Notes: generated from the sequence alone by a model not told the origin. A DNA stretch of 64,000 nt from Dyella sp. BiH032 (GCF_031954525.1 NZ_CP134868.1:62001-126000), one strand, 5' to 3'. Counted from the first letter of the stretch, positions 6,605-17,049 are shown. Numbers and translations: made by a program.

Positions 6605-8613
6605 TGCCCGCCCCGGCAGCGCAGACGGTTGCGTCGGACAGCGCGGCTATCGCCGTGTTGCGGGCGTTCCGCATCGAGCGGCCATCGCAGATTCCGTTAC
6701 TGCTACCTGTAGGCTACGACGACTTCGTTGCGCCGTGCAGAGAGATTGAATCGCTCGCGCATGGCGTGCCGACTGCGGTTGAAGTTCATGCCGTGGAGTC
6801 GCCGACTCGTTGCACGGGTGGTATAGACCGGGTGCGCTTCAAGATCGAGGATGCCACTGGCAGTCGATACACCGTCACGCTGTACGGCGATGATCCCGAA
6901 CTCGGTAAGGGGATCGCGGACGGTGTCGAGCTGCTGATGCTGGTCGTGGCCAAGCCGTGGCAAGGCGGGCTTCACCTCACCTGCAAAGAGATCGTCGATA
7001 CAGGTTGGAAGGGGCGGGCGCGGCCGACGTATCCAGGCCGCAAGGGCGGCGATACGCGCGAACGAGTGCGCGCCGTGGTAGCCGGGTATCTTCGGTCGAA
7101 TGTCTCGCGTGCAACCCGGCACGTCACCAGTCAACTTGAAGCGATCGCCCCGGTGGCGGACCTGCTTACATCTGTCGGGTGTCCTGACTGGACGATTGAA
7201 GCGCTGATCTGGGAGACGCACCGACCGTCCAGCGCCGCGATGGGCGAGCACGCGCGCCGCGCGTACATGGAGCTGGCTGCGCTGGCGGCGATCCACCGCA
7301 AGCATTCCGGGCATCAGCCGCGCCGAGCCACGGCCCATTCGGTACGCACGCTCGGCCGCCGGGTCGCACAGCTTCCGCATCCGCTGACGAACGACCAGCG
7401 CGCCGCAGTAAAGGGGATTGCCGCCAAGCTGGCTGAGCCAGTCGCGATGCGAGCAATCCTTGCCGCTGACGTCGGTACCGGAAAGTCCTGGGTAGCACTC
7501 GTGCTCGCCGCAGCGCTGGCGGATGTTGGCGCGCGCACGATCATCATGGCCCCGACGTACCCTCTCGCCGTGCAGCTCGCAGAGGAGTTCGCGCGGTTGT
7601 ACGGAGACATCACATCCTGCCTAGTCGCGGAAAACCACGACGACACGCATGCAGCCATGGCGATGGTCGTTGTGGGTACCAGCGCCGTGCTCACGCGCGA
7701 CCTTGGAAGGTTTGACCTGGTCGTAGTGGATGAGCAGCAGAGGTGGTCGCGCTCGCAACGCGAGCACTACGTCTCGGGGGACACTCACCTCCTCGAAATG
7801 TCGGCCACCTGCATTCCTCGCACGCAGGCTCTGATCCAGTTCGGCAAAGTGGCGGTGTTCCCGATGCGTGAGACTCACGCGCCCAAGACCATCCACACCT
7901 ACCTCTGGGAGGGAGATGGAGCGGAGATGTTCCGCCATGTGCGCGGAGCTATCGAGGCTGGTCGCCCGGTCATGGTGATCTACCCTAAGCGCGAGTCCGC
8001 GGACGACGAAGGTCACCAGGGGGGACGAAGGGGTAGGGGAAAGAAGAAGCCTCAGGCGGGCGGTATCGACGACCGACACAGCATCGAGCAGGCACTGCCG
8101 CGCTGGGAGGCCAAATATCCCGGCCGGGTTCGCGCCATGACTGGCGACGACGACAATGACGTGAAGGCGGCCGCCATTGACGACATTCGCGAAGGGCGCG
8201 CACAGATCCTCCTCACCACGACCGTGGTCGAGGTCGGGATCTCGGTGGCCAACCTGTTCGACATCGTGGTGGTCCACCCTGATCGGTATGGAGTGACCAC
8301 GCTGCACCAGCTGCGCGGGCGAGTGGCACGGAACGGCGGCGTGGGGCACTGCCACCTTTGGTGCCCAGGCCCGATCTCGGCCAAGACACGCGATCGCCTG
8401 GATGCGGTGCTCTCGACGACCGACGGATTCAAGCTGGCCGAGATGGATCTCCAGCAACGCGGCACCGGTGATCTCGGATCGGAATCGAGCACACAGTCCG
8501 GCGCGGACCAAACGATGCTATTCGGGGTGCCGCTGACGGTCGAGCTGATCGAGTCGGTCATGCCTCACTGGGACTACTTCTCCGGCCGTTCTTCAGGTCG
8601 GCCAACCGGATAG
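6604..8613 (+). CDS. RecG-like superfamily 2 DNA helicase
   Basis: 669 residues from a GTG start that overlaps the upstream stop (TAGTG). The N-terminal region has a RecG-type wedge/OB segment (RFKIEDATGSRYTVTLYGDD, about 80-100). The helicase core shows Walker A ADVGTGKS (about 286-293), DEQQR as the DEAD-box equivalent (about 376; RecG has DEQHR), and motif VI QLRGRVARNG. A C-terminal region matching TRG-type RecG sequences follows (LQQRGTGDLGSESSTQSG). RecG enzymes remodel stalled forks and Holliday junctions using ATP. The overall divergence and a basic insert near residue 475 (GRRGRGKKKPQ) mark it as an element-borne relative rather than the chromosomal recG. Confidence 0.85.
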   Translation: MPAPAAQTVASDSAAIAVLRAFRIERPSQIPLLLPVGYDDFVAPCREIESLAHGVPTAVEVHAVESPTRCTGGIDRVRFKIEDATGSRYTVTLYGDDPELGKGIADGVELLMLVVAKPWQGGLHLTCKEIVDTGWKGRARPTYPGRKGGDTRERVRAVVAGYLRSNVSRATRHVTSQLEAIAPVADLLTSVGCPDWTIEALIWETHRPSSAAMGEHARRAYMELAALAAIHRKHSGHQPRRATAHSVRTLGRRVAQLPHPLTNDQRAAVKGIAAKLAEPVAMRAILAADVGTGKSWVALVLAAALADVGARTIIMAPTYPLAVQLAEEFARLYGDITSCLVAENHDDTHAAMAMVVVGTSAVLTRDLGRFDLVVVDEQQRWSRSQREHYVSGDTHLLEMSATCIPRTQALIQFGKVAVFPMRETHAPKTIHTYLWEGDGAEMFRHVRGAIEAGRPVMVIYPKRESADDEGHQGGRRGRGKKKPQAGGIDDRHSIEQALPRWEAKYPGRVRAMTGDDDNDVKAAAIDDIREGRAQILLTTTVVEVGISVANLFDIVVVHPDRYGVTTLHQLRGRVARNGGVGHCHLWCPGPISAKTRDRLDAVLSTTDGFKLAEMDLQQRGTGDLGSESSTQSGADQTMLFGVPLTVELIESVMPHWDYFSGRSSGRPTG

Positions 8614-8668
8614 TTGCGCGATGCTGCGAGTGAATGGCAGAAAGAAGGTTTCCCAAAAGGAGTGATAC

Positions 8669-9619
8669 ATGACCACTTTCCCAGTCCGGCCCAGGGAGCT
8701 TCGCTACATCAAGTTGGGGTCTGGAGGTAAATGGGAAGCGAGCTGTCGCGCCGAGGGAACCATCCGATTTGGCTTTGAAAGTGCGGACCCCGAATCGATG
8801 GCCATGTGCCGTGAGGGACGGTGGGATGACCTGGCCGCTGCTTGGCAGGCCGCCCGGAAGAGCAAGGGCCGAGGTACCACGGACGCCAACGAGATCCGTC
8901 GCTTCTGGACGGACGTCGGGGACATCCTTTGGATCACGTTCGTCGGGGAGGACCTGTGCTGGGGATTTCTTGAGCCTGGCGAGCCTGAGCCGTACGCGCC
9001 GGGCGACCCGACGGATCTGTCTACCATCCGCCGTATCCGCGGTGGGTGGCAAAGCGTCGATAGCGCTGGGCAACGTCTCGGGAAGTCGAACCTGCCCGGC
9101 TACGTCACCAAGGTGGTCGGCTATCGCGGGACCACGTGCTCCATAGAAGGTTCGGACAGGCTCCTGGCTCGCATCAACGGTGAACGCACTGAGGATGTGG
9201 AGCGCGTGACGGTCGCACGGCACGAGCTGCGGGATGCCATTATTCCACTGATTCAGCGACTAAATCCCATCGACTTCGAGGTGCTAGTCGACATGATGTT
9301 CGCCCGAGCCGGTTGGCGTCGCGTAGGGCACATTGGGAAGACTCAGCGAGATAAAGATCTCGATCTGGAGATGCCGCTGACGGGCGAAAAAGCCATCGTC
9401 CAGGTAAAAACGCAGACGACCGGAGCGGAGATCGTCGACTACATCGAGCGCAAGCGCGGCTGGCTCGACTATGACCGCCTGTTCTACGTATTCCACACCC
9501 TCAAGGGACGCTTCGAAGGCAGCGAGGAAGACGGCGTGACGCTCATGGACAGCACCGGAGTGGCCGATCGTGTCCTAGAACTTGGCCTGGTGGACTGGGT
9601 CATCAACCGGGTCTATTGA
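8669..9619 (+). CDS. Mrr-like PD-(D/E)XK restriction-type endonuclease
   Basis: 316 residues, with AGGAG eight bases before the ATG. The C-terminal half has the Mrr-type fold: helix NPIDFEVLVDMMFARAGW (about 198-215), then GKTQRDKDLDLEM with the catalytic Asp near 228, then AIVQVKTQ near 242 (QxK in place of ExK, as in Mrr), then EIVDYIERK. The N-terminal half (ELRYIKLGSGGKWEASC, then WDDLAAAWQAARK) resembles the EVE-like modules fused to type IV enzymes, though I am less sure of that. Such proteins cleave modified foreign DNA. Standing alone beside a RecG-like helicase, it could protect the element or its host against phage. Confidence 0.7.
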   Translation: MTTFPVRPRELRYIKLGSGGKWEASCRAEGTIRFGFESADPESMAMCREGRWDDLAAAWQAARKSKGRGTTDANEIRRFWTDVGDILWITFVGEDLCWGFLEPGEPEPYAPGDPTDLSTIRRIRGGWQSVDSAGQRLGKSNLPGYVTKVVGYRGTTCSIEGSDRLLARINGERTEDVERVTVARHELRDAIIPLIQRLNPIDFEVLVDMMFARAGWRRVGHIGKTQRDKDLDLEMPLTGEKAIVQVKTQTTGAEIVDYIERKRGWLDYDRLFYVFHTLKGRFEGSEEDGVTLMDSTGVADRVLELGLVDWVINRVY

Positions 9620-9686
9620 GAGTGCCGTAGTGACTTAACCCTGTCACTGGACGCAAGTCCGAGCTAACAATGGAAATTCTGCCTCC

Positions 9687-10320
9687 GTGGACGGCCGAGG
9701 TTACGCCTCAGTGCCATGGCTAAGGACCTTGTCGAGCCGAGTGCCAGCGTTTCTGCACCTTCGTTTGAGGTCTGGCTTGGGCGGGTTCCTCGCTGGTCGC
9801 ATCGCAGCCAAGTTGGCCAGCTATCGGGTGGCCCCGTTGCTGACGGTGCATCGCGCGCCCGCGGCGCCCAGTTCGCGCGCATGTTGCCCAAGACCTTTGT
9901 CGAGCCGGGGGCAAGGACCGGTGGTTGTTTGATCTTCCGGTCGCTGTAGAGATTTTTCGATTGCGAGCCGCGATTGAGGAAGAGGTTGATCCAACAACGG
10001 CCCGGCTGTTCCGCGTGTTGCTCGGTGGTCCCATCACCGGTTTCAGCAATGCGGTTGTGAGTGGCAAGGGGCGTTGCTACAGGGAGAATTGGCAAGAGCG
10101 TCGAGTTGACCGGGTAGACATTGCGTCGGAGGTGCTGGCTATTACCGCGCCGACGCTCATAGTGGGAAGCCGGGACGATCAAATGGCGCCACGGCGGCAC
10201 AGCCGAGCACTCTTTGACGCGATCGATGACGCCCGATACTAAGAGGTCACCGCCGGTCACGCCGCCCTTCATGGGCGTACAGCAGAAATTCTCCGGGTTC
10301 GGATCGAAAGCCGGGCTTAG
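9687..10320 (+). pseudogene. Decayed alpha/beta hydrolase
   Basis: Two frames carry remains of one gene. Frame one, near 9780-9860, reads RSGLGGFLAGRIAA, the nucleophile-elbow region with the serine context changed. Frame two, 9925-10239, reads ITAPTLIVGSRDDQMAPRR and ALFDAIDDARY, the acid-residue strand of the hydrolase fold. A TAA stop at 10240-10242 then interrupts EVTAGHAALHGRTAEI, the histidine loop, which runs on to a TAG at 10318-10320. At least one frameshift and one premature stop are therefore present, so no functional enzyme is expected. It lies exactly at the junction between the recombination genes and the copper cargo. Confidence 0.65.
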
Positions 10321-10408
10321 AGAATGACCGTACAAGAGAACAGCATCGAAAAACCTCCACGGCCCTAAACACAATATTCACAATTTCCCCAAGGGATTGC
10401 CGCGCCAC

Positions 10409-10440
10409 TTGACTGGACCCGCGTCCAGCTGCGCTATCAT
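10409..10440 (+). promoter_or_regulatory. MerR/CueR-type promoter of the cus operon
   Basis: TTGACT (10409-10414) and TATCAT (10435-10440) are separated by 20 bases, the over-long spacing typical of promoters activated by MerR-family metal sensors. A dyad CTGGAC-CCGC-GTCCAG (10413-10428) overlaps the -35 end of the spacer where CueR-type proteins bind. Predicted transcription would start near 10447, almost at the ATG at 10450. No MerR-type gene is present in the window. Confidence 0.6.
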
Positions 10441-10449
10441 CCGCTCGTC

Positions 10450-10863
10450 ATGCGCATGCGCCTTCACATAAGCCGCCGTCGTCGCGTCCTATGGACCGGG
10501 ATGGTTTTGTTTTGCCTGCTGTTCCAACAGTTGGCCATGGCGGCCTATGTCTGCACACTGCCGACCAAGCCGGCCGACACCGTGATGACGGGCGATTGCG
10601 CAACCATGGGCATGACGCCCTCGGCGAAAGGGTCATTTCAGCACCAAAATACGGATGCCCGTTGCGCCGAGCATTGCGCCGGTAATGCGACGTCGGCACA
10701 CGACGTCCGCTTGCCGCCAGTCCCGCCCCTATCGTTACCCCTCGCGTCCCCCACGTTACTGGGGACGGTAGTGCATGCGCCCGACCAGGCGGTGCTGCCC
10801 GATATCTCATTGCATCGTCCAGAGCCACCGCCCACGCTGCGGTTTTGCACTCTGTTGATTTAG
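10450..10863 (+). CDS. Secreted His/Met/Cys-containing protein at the head of the cus operon
   Basis: 137 residues. The Arg-rich start (MRMRLHISRRRR) leads into a hydrophobic signal segment (VLWTGMVLFCLLFQQLAMAA) with likely cleavage after AMAA, so export to the periplasm is expected. The mature part has Cys, Met and His residues (GDCATMGMTP, CAEHCAG) suited to copper or silver, but I recognise no named family. Short proteins of this kind often precede cus/czc genes in Xanthomonadaceae. The start lies only about ten bases after the -10 box, so the transcript may be nearly leaderless; a second ATG at 10456 is possible. Confidence 0.6.
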   Translation: MRMRLHISRRRRVLWTGMVLFCLLFQQLAMAAYVCTLPTKPADTVMTGDCATMGMTPSAKGSFQHQNTDARCAEHCAGNATSAHDVRLPPVPPLSLPLASPTLLGTVVHAPDQAVLPDISLHRPEPPPTLRFCTLLI

Positions 10864-10935
10864 TCCTCGATCGCTAACCACTAGGCGGCCGCGCCTGTAT
10901 GCGCGGCTCGTACGGTTTTGTGATCGGAGCTAGTC

Positions 10936-12225
10936 ATGTTTTCGCATCAAATCAGTAGGCGCGCCTTGTCGGTGCGCTGTTGGCTGTGCCTTTGGGCAGC
11001 CATGCTTCTCGTTGCGTCCGCAGCTCGGGCGGACGACCCCGCGACGGCACTTACGTTGAACGCCGCCACGCAGCGAGCCCTGGAGCAAACGCCTCTGGTA
11101 CTGGCGCGTCGAGCCCAGGAGGATGCCGCCCGCGAAGAAGCGGGTCGCGCCGGCGCCTTGCCGGATCCTCAACTCACCTTCGGAATAGACAATCTCACCG
11201 TTCAAGGGCCAGGTGCATTCACGGCCGGCGGTGACGCGATGACGATGCGCACCGTTGGGTACAACCAGGTGCTCCCATCACGGACAAAGCGGCAGGCGCA
11301 GCGCGAGATTGCCGGCGCCCGTGTCGAGCAAGCCGTATCCACCGCCGCGATGACGCGACTTGGCATCGAGCAGCAAGTCGCGGCTGCCTGGATCAGCGCC
11401 TGGGGCGCTCACCAGGAGGTCCAGATGCTGCAGAGCCTGCGACAGGAATGGGCCGTTGATGTCGAGATAGCGAAAGCGCGATTGCGAGGGGGCAGCGGCA
11501 GTGCGGCCGATGTACTGGCGGTGCGCATGGAAGCACTCGATCTGGAGAATCGCATCGACGAGGCGAGCTCCCGCGAAACCCAGGCTCGTGCATCGTTGGA
11601 GCGTTGGCTTGGTGCTCCCATCAATCAGCCGCTGGCCGACGCGCCAGACTTCTCGGTACTCCCGCACGACAAGTCCGCGCTGCTGTCCAGCGTGGACCAA
11701 CAAGGCAACCTGTTGGACTGGCCCGCTCGGGAACATGTCGCCGAGGCTGCGCTGGACGAGGCCAAGGCGGAGAAGCACCCCGAGTGGAGCGTAGGGCTGA
11801 GCTACGGTTCCCGCGTTCGCGGGCTGTCAGACATGGTGACGGTACAAGTCGGCGTGACTCTGCCGCTGTTCGCTCGCAATCGGCAGGATCGCGGCATCAG
11901 TGCGCGTGCTGCCGATCTCGATGCTGTTCGATCCGAGCACGACGACGCGCGAAGGCAACAGGTCGAAGCGGTGCAAGCCGCCTGGGCTCAATGGGACGCG
12001 TTAGGGCGACAGGTGCGTCGCCATCTCGACCAACTCTTGCCGCAAGCAAACGATCGTGCCGCGCTGGCCCTGGCCAGCTATCGCGGTGGTGGCGACATCC
12101 AGCCCTTGCTGGACGCACGCCGCGACGAAATCTCGCACCACACCGACTTTGCTCGCATGTTGACCGATTACGGCCGGGCGTGGGCTGCCATGGCCTACCT
12201 GCTCCCCGAGAGGAATACCCCATGA
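10936..12225 (+). CDS. cusC: CusC/CzcC-like TolC-family outer membrane efflux channel
   Basis: 429 residues. A signal peptide ends near residue 33 (VASAARA). Two TolC-type helical repeats follow, typical of outer membrane factors of RND pumps (LNAATQRALEQTPLVLARR, then GLSDMVTVQVGVTLPLF for the second barrel strand set). It forms the exit duct for metal ions through the outer membrane, docking on the CusB-like adaptor. GGAG sits seven bases before the ATG. The last codons overlap the adaptor start (ATGA at 12222), so the three pump genes are translationally linked. Confidence 0.9.
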   Translation: MFSHQISRRALSVRCWLCLWAAMLLVASAARADDPATALTLNAATQRALEQTPLVLARRAQEDAAREEAGRAGALPDPQLTFGIDNLTVQGPGAFTAGGDAMTMRTVGYNQVLPSRTKRQAQREIAGARVEQAVSTAAMTRLGIEQQVAAAWISAWGAHQEVQMLQSLRQEWAVDVEIAKARLRGGSGSAADVLAVRMEALDLENRIDEASSRETQARASLERWLGAPINQPLADAPDFSVLPHDKSALLSSVDQQGNLLDWPAREHVAEAALDEAKAEKHPEWSVGLSYGSRVRGLSDMVTVQVGVTLPLFARNRQDRGISARAADLDAVRSEHDDARRQQVEAVQAAWAQWDALGRQVRRHLDQLLPQANDRAALALASYRGGGDIQPLLDARRDEISHHTDFARMLTDYGRAWAAMAYLLPERNTP

Positions 12226-13520
12226 AACGTGCGCCCTTGATCGCCTTCACTCTCGCGGCGTTGCTCATGACTGCGATCGTGGCTTATTGGGCAGGCCGTC
12301 ACGGTAGCGGGCAGGCAGCAATTTCTGGCGATCATCCCGCCAGTACGGCATCGCCAGCACCGGCCACCAGTGCCAAGCCGCTGTACTGGTACGACCCCAT
12401 GATTCCCGCCGAGCATCATGACAAACCCGGTTTGTCGTCGATGGGGATGACGATGATCCCCAAGTACGCCGATGCTGGCGCCGACCAGAGCGCCGTGCGC
12501 ATCGATTCGGCAACGGTCCAGAACCTTGGCGTACGCACGGCATCGGTTGAACGTCGTGCGCTGACGGCAACCGTGCGGGTGCCTGGCACGATCAACTGGG
12601 ACCTGCGCCAGGCCGTGGTCGTCAGCGCCCGTGTGGACGCGGTGGTGAGCAAGCTGTACGTACGCGCTCCCTATACGAACATTCCAGCAGGCGCACCGTT
12701 AGCAGAGTTGCTTGCGCCGCAATGGAGCAGCGCCGTGGCCGAGTCGCAGGCCTTGCAGCATGTCCAGTCGGACGAGGCCAAAGCCTTGCGCGGTGCTGCG
12801 CAACAGCGTTTGCAGGTACTTGGCCTGTCGCCAGCGGATAGTCATGCAATGGGAAGCGGCGGGCAGGTCACCCTGCATGCGCCTCAAGCAGGCGTGATCA
12901 GCACCCTGGATGTGCGCGAGGGGCAGCGCGTCAATGCCGGGCAAACGCTGATGACGATCAATGGGCTGTCCACTATCTGGGTCGAAGCAGCCTTGCCGCA
13001 GGCCGTGGCCGGCACCGTGCATGCGGACACACCCGTCACCGTCCGCGTCGATGCTGTGCCGGGCAAAGTATTCCGCGGCCAAGTGGAGGCCGTGCTTCCT
13101 GATGTCGACATGACCACGCGCACACAGCGTGCACGCATCGTGCTCGCCAATCCGGACGGCGCGTTGAGCCCAGGCATGTTCGCCACGGTGCAGCTCGAGC
13201 CGACACCGGGCAAAGCCGTGCCGGTCGTGCCCGACGACGCGCTGATTTCCACTGGCGAACACACGCGCCTGATCGTCGCCGAAGACGGCGGACGCTTTCG
13301 CGCCGTCGCGGTGCGTACCGGACGTGCGGCGGATGGCTATACCGAGATCCTCGGCGGCCTCAGCGGCGGCGAGAAGGTGGTGGTGTCCGGTCAGTTCCTG
13401 ATCGACTCGGAAGCCAGCTTGTCGGGGGCGCTGGATCGCTTGAATGACCCAGCGACAACACCCGCGCCCGCGGCGACCGCAGCGATGCCAGGCATGCCCA
13501 TGCAGGGAGACCATCCATGA
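12222..13520 (+). CDS. cusB: CusB-like RND periplasmic adaptor
   Basis: 432 residues. The N-terminal helix ([20 protein letters not shown]) anchors it. A heavy-metal-binding segment [16 protein letters not shown]...GMTMIPKY at about 47-76 is the CusB-type copper/silver site, rich in Met and His. Then come the barrel-sandwich ([20 protein letters not shown]) and beta-barrel domains ([14 protein letters not shown]) and a Met-rich C-terminal end ([13 protein letters not shown]). It collects ions in the periplasm and bridges the CusA and CusC homologues. The start at 12222 overlaps the cusC stop by four bases; the longer frame from 11604 is out-of-frame sequence under cusC. Confidence 0.92.
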   Translation: MKRAPLIAFTLAALLMTAIVAYWAGRHGSGQAAISGDHPASTASPAPATSAKPLYWYDPMIPAEHHDKPGLSSMGMTMIPKYADAGADQSAVRIDSATVQNLGVRTASVERRALTATVRVPGTINWDLRQAVVVSARVDAVVSKLYVRAPYTNIPAGAPLAELLAPQWSSAVAESQALQHVQSDEAKALRGAAQQRLQVLGLSPADSHAMGSGGQVTLHAPQAGVISTLDVREGQRVNAGQTLMTINGLSTIWVEAALPQAVAGTVHADTPVTVRVDAVPGKVFRGQVEAVLPDVDMTTRTQRARIVLANPDGALSPGMFATVQLEPTPGKAVPVVPDDALISTGEHTRLIVAEDGGRFRAVAVRTGRAADGYTEILGGLSGGEKVVVSGQFLIDSEASLSGALDRLNDPATTPAPAATAAMPGMPMQGDHP

Positions 13521-16500
13521 TCGCCTCTCTTATTCGCTACGCCATAACGCACCGCATGTTCGTGCTGTTGGCGGCATTGGCGCTGGCATTGGCCGGCGTC
13601 TTTGCGGCCGTGCGTACACCGATAGATGCGCTGCCCGATCTGTCGGACACCCAGGTGATCATCCAGACCAACTGGCCGGGCCAGTCGCCCCAGGTGATCG
13701 AAGACCAGGTGACCTATCCCTTGGCCACCACCATGCTCTCGGTGCCCGGGGCCAAGACCGTCCGTGGCTTTTCGTTCTTCGGCGGTTCCTACGTCTACGT
13801 GTTGTTCGACGACAGCACTGATCTCTATTGGGCGCGCTCACGCGTGCTGGAGTACCTGAGCCAGGTCCGTGATCGCTTGCCCGCCGGCGTCAGCCCCGCG
13901 CTGGGCCCGGATGCCACGGGTCTTGGCTGGATTTACGAGTACGCATTGGTTGATCGCACCGGACAGCACGACATCGGGCAGCTGCGCGCCTTGCAGGACT
14001 GGTTCTTGCGCTATCAGCTAAAGACCGTACCCGACGTTGCCGAAGTCGCCAGCCTGGGTGGCATGGAGCAGGCCTGGCAGGTCGTACCTGATCCGCAACA
14101 GTTGGCCGCACGCAACGTCACGGTGACACAGCTGGTTGACGCAATTCGTGCCGCCAATGGCGCGAACGGCGGCTCCGTCATTGAACAAGGCGAGGCGGAG
14201 TTCATCGTGCGCAGCGAGGGCTATCTGCGCAGTCGCGAAGACTTCGAGCGTCTACCGATTGTTGCGAACACCGTCGGCGTGCCGGTGCTGCTGCGCGATG
14301 TCGCCTCCGTTCGGCGAGGCCCCAGCTTCCGGCGCGGCATCACCGAACTGGATGGCCAAGGCGAAGTTGCCGGTGGCGTCGTCGTGTTGCGGACGGGCAA
14401 GAACGCGAAGGCGGCGATTGCTGCGGTCAAGGATCGGCTCGCCGAGCTCAAGCACAGCCTACCCCGCGGCGTGGAGATCGTCCCGACCTACGATCGCTCG
14501 CAACTGATCGATGCCGCCGTGGAGAACCTGTGGGGCAAGCTGCTCGAGGAGTTCATCGTCGTCGCGTTGGTATGCGCCCTGTTCTTAGGCCACATGCGTT
14601 CGGCTCTGGTCGCAGTGATCACGCTTCCGCTCGGCGTATTGACGGCCTTTATCGTGATGCATCTGCAAGGGGTGTCGGCCAACCTGATGTCGCTGGGTGG
14701 CATCGCCATCGCCATCGGCGCGATGGTCGATGCGGCGGTGGTGATGATCGAAAACACCCACAAGCATCTGGAACACTGGCGTGATGCGCACGAGGGACAA
14801 GAACCCCGGGGCGTTGCGCGTTGGGCACTGGTCGCCGAGTCGGCCGCCGAGGTGGGCCCGGCGCTGTTTGTCAGCCTCTTGATCATCGCGCTGTCGTTCG
14901 TGCCGGTGTTTGCGCTGCAAGGCCAGGAAGGCAAGTTGTTCAAGCCGCTCGCCTTCACCAAGACCTACGCGATGGCTGCGGCAGCCGGCCTCGCCATCAC
15001 CCTGGTGCCGGTGTTGATGGGCTATCTGGTTCGTGGACGGATTCGCGCCGAGCGGGACAATCCGCTCAATCGGGGCCTGATCGCGCTGTATCGACCGATC
15101 TTGGAGGCCGTGCTGCGCTTCCCGAAGGCAACCCTTCTGCTGGCCGGCGTGCTGTTTCTCAGTGCCGCGATTCCCTTCAGCCAATTGGGTAGCGAGTTCA
15201 TGCCGCCGATGGACGAGGGCACCCTGCTGTACATGCCGACCGCACTGCCGAGCCTGTCGGCGGGAAAGGCGTCGCAACTGGCCCAGCTCACGGACCGCAT
15301 GATCAAAACGGTGCCCGAAGTCGATCACGTGTTCGGCAAGGCCGGGCGGGCGGAGACCGCCACCGATCCGGCGCCGCTGGAGATGTTCGAAACCACCATT
15401 ACCTTCAAACCGAAGGACCAGTGGCGGCCAGGTATGACCATGGACAAACTAAAGGTCGAACTGGACAAAGCCGTGCATGTGCCTGGCTTGACGAACCTGT
15501 TCGTGCCGCCGATCCGCAATCGCATCGACATGTTGGCGACCGGCATCAAGAGCCCTATCGGCATCAAGGTGCTTGGGCCTGATCCCGCGACCTTGCAAAC
15601 CGTGGCCGATCAGATCGAAACCGTCGCCAAGAGAGTGCCTGGCGTCAGCTCGGCCATTGCCGAACGTGCCCAGGGCGGTCGCTACGTCGATGTGCGTATT
15701 CGTCCCGATGACGCCGCTCGCTACGGCTTGAACCAACAACAGGTGCAAGAGCTGATCGCCACTTTGGTGGGGGGCGATCCAATCGGGCAGACCGTCCAGG
15801 GCCGCGAGCGTTATCCGATCGTGGTGCGCTATCCACGCGTTGACCGTGATTCGATCGGCGCACTCCGGCAGTTGCCGTTCGTGGCCAGCAACGGTGCCCA
15901 GCTGACCCTCGACCAGGTCGCGGACATTAGCCTGGACGTAGGGCCGCCGATGCTGAAGAGCGAGAATGGGCAGCTGGCGACCTATGTTTACGTGGACACT
16001 GCCGGCCGTGACCTTGGTGCCGTCGTTGCGGACCTGCAGCGAGTCGTGCCTCAGGAAGTCAAGTTGCCTCCCAGTGTGACGCTGGCCTGGTCGGGTCAAT
16101 TCGAGTACCTGGCCAGTGCATTAGAACGCCTCAAATTCGTGGTGCCGATCGCGCTCATTATCATCTTTGCACTCATCTATGCGGTGTTCCGCCAGGCAAG
16201 TGAAGCGGCCATGATTATGGCCAGCGTACCGCTCGCTCTCGTCGGAGGGCTATGGCTGATCTGGCTACTGGGGCACGCCGTATCCGTGGCGACGATGATT
16301 GGGTTTATCGCCCTCGCCGGTGTGGCGGCCGAGTTCGGCGTAGTGATGCTGCTGTATCTGCGTCACGCCTGGGAACATCATATCGCGCTCAATCCACATG
16401 CCGGGCCCGATGAACTCGATGAGGCGATTCGCGAAGGCGCCGTCCAACGCGTGCGCCCGAAAGCCATGACCGTTGCCGTAATCCTCGCTGGCCTTTTCCC

Positions 16501-16696
16501 AATTCTTTTAGGGCATGGCGCTGGATCTGAAGTCATGCAGCGCATCGCGGCTCCGATGGTGGGCGGCATGCTCACCGCGCCGCTGCTGTCCATGCTCGTC
16601 GTGCCTGCAGCATTTCGCCTCCTGGTCTTGCATCGAATTCGCAAGGCCAACAAGGCGCCTGTCGTACTTACTCCCTACAAAGGAACCATCCCTTGA
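13517..16696 (+). CDS. cusA: CusA-like heavy-metal efflux RND pump
   Basis: 1059 residues, the usual CusA/CzcA length. RND landmarks are the N-terminal helix, [19 protein letters not shown] porter sequence, and [19 protein letters not shown], where the TM4 Asp drives proton coupling. A CusA-type porter segment ([20 protein letters not shown]) marks the monovalent metal branch (copper and silver) rather than zinc/cobalt CzcA. It pumps Cu(I)/Ag(I) from periplasm and cytoplasm to the CusC channel. Its four-base overlap with cusB and the TTGA overlap with the cusF-like gene make a tightly coupled operon. Confidence 0.93.
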   Translation: MIASLIRYAITHRMFVLLAALALALAGVFAAVRTPIDALPDLSDTQVIIQTNWPGQSPQVIEDQVTYPLATTMLSVPGAKTVRGFSFFGGSYVYVLFDDSTDLYWARSRVLEYLSQVRDRLPAGVSPALGPDATGLGWIYEYALVDRTGQHDIGQLRALQDWFLRYQLKTVPDVAEVASLGGMEQAWQVVPDPQQLAARNVTVTQLVDAIRAANGANGGSVIEQGEAEFIVRSEGYLRSREDFERLPIVANTVGVPVLLRDVASVRRGPSFRRGITELDGQGEVAGGVVVLRTGKNAKAAIAAVKDRLAELKHSLPRGVEIVPTYDRSQLIDAAVENLWGKLLEEFIVVALVCALFLGHMRSALVAVITLPLGVLTAFIVMHLQGVSANLMSLGGIAIAIGAMVDAAVVMIENTHKHLEHWRDAHEGQEPRGVARWALVAESAAEVGPALFVSLLIIALSFVPVFALQGQEGKLFKPLAFTKTYAMAAAAGLAITLVPVLMGYLVRGRIRAERDNPLNRGLIALYRPILEAVLRFPKATLLLAGVLFLSAAIPFSQLGSEFMPPMDEGTLLYMPTALPSLSAGKASQLAQLTDRMIKTVPEVDHVFGKAGRAETATDPAPLEMFETTITFKPKDQWRPGMTMDKLKVELDKAVHVPGLTNLFVPPIRNRIDMLATGIKSPIGIKVLGPDPATLQTVADQIETVAKRVPGVSSAIAERAQGGRYVDVRIRPDDAARYGLNQQQVQELIATLVGGDPIGQTVQGRERYPIVVRYPRVDRDSIGALRQLPFVASNGAQLTLDQVADISLDVGPPMLKSENGQLATYVYVDTAGRDLGAVVADLQRVVPQEVKLPPSVTLAWSGQFEYLASALERLKFVVPIALIIIFALIYAVFRQASEAAMIMASVPLALVGGLWLIWLLGHAVSVATMIGFIALAGVAAEFGVVMLLYLRHAWEHHIALNPHAGPDELDEAIREGAVQRVRPKAMTVAVILAGLFPILLGHGAGSEVMQRIAAPMVGGMLTAPLLSMLVVPAAFRLLVLHRIRKANKAPVVLTPYKGTIP

Positions 16697-17049
16697 AAAA
16701 GCACGTTCTTGCCTTTGCACTGATCGGCACCCTGATGATTGCGCCGAGTTTCGCCAACGCACAAGCGATGGCCCCGAATATGGACGGCATGGCCGGGATG
16801 GCGCATGACACCAAGTCTGCCGACGCACAGGGCGTTGGTGTCGTCAAAGCCATCGATACCACCCAAGGCACCATCACGTTGCAGCACGGGGCGATTGCGT
16901 CGATCGGTTGGCCAGCAATGACGATGCCGTTCAAAGTGGCCTCGGCTGACCTATTGAAGGTGGCCAGAGTCGGAGACAAAGTGCAGTTCACTTTGCGACC
17001 GGCAGGAAAGGACACGATGTTGACATCGGTCACATTGCTCCAGCCGTAA
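16693..17049 (+). CDS. cusF: CusF-like periplasmic copper chaperone
   Basis: 118 residues from a TTG start overlapping the cusA stop (TTGA). The signal peptide ends at SFANA (about 23). A Met-rich linker ([14 protein letters not shown]) is followed by the CusF beta-barrel. The copper ligands can be read: a histidine in [19 protein letters not shown], then Trp, Met and Met in WPAMTMPF, which form the His-Met2 site capped by the tryptophan. CusF hands Cu(I)/Ag(I) to CusB. It is the last gene of the plus-strand operon, facing the minus-strand cytochrome c gene 150 bases away. Confidence 0.9.
   Translation: MKKHVLAFALIGTLMIAPSFANAQAMAPNMDGMAGMAHDTKSADAQGVGVVKAIDTTQGTITLQHGAIASIGWPAMTMPFKVASADLLKVARVGDKVQFTLRPAGKDTMLTSVTLLQP

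Noticed and set aside
7621..8511. 296-codon minus-strand ORF inside the RecG-like gene
   Set aside because: Full overlap with helicase motifs on the plus strand and no protein-like features.
9719..9915. Imperfect repeats around TTGTCGAGCCG as a possible att or attC site
   Set aside because: Only the 11-base core matches, there is no integrase in the window, and the repeats lie within the decayed hydrolase.
9664..10374. 236-codon minus-strand ORF
   Set aside because: It lies antisense to the decayed hydrolase, has a biased composition and no recognisable motifs; the plus strand carries hydrolase sequence.
12195..12652. Minus-strand ORFs opposite cusB
   Set aside because: They are shadows of the adaptor gene, which has its metal-binding segment and correct overlaps.
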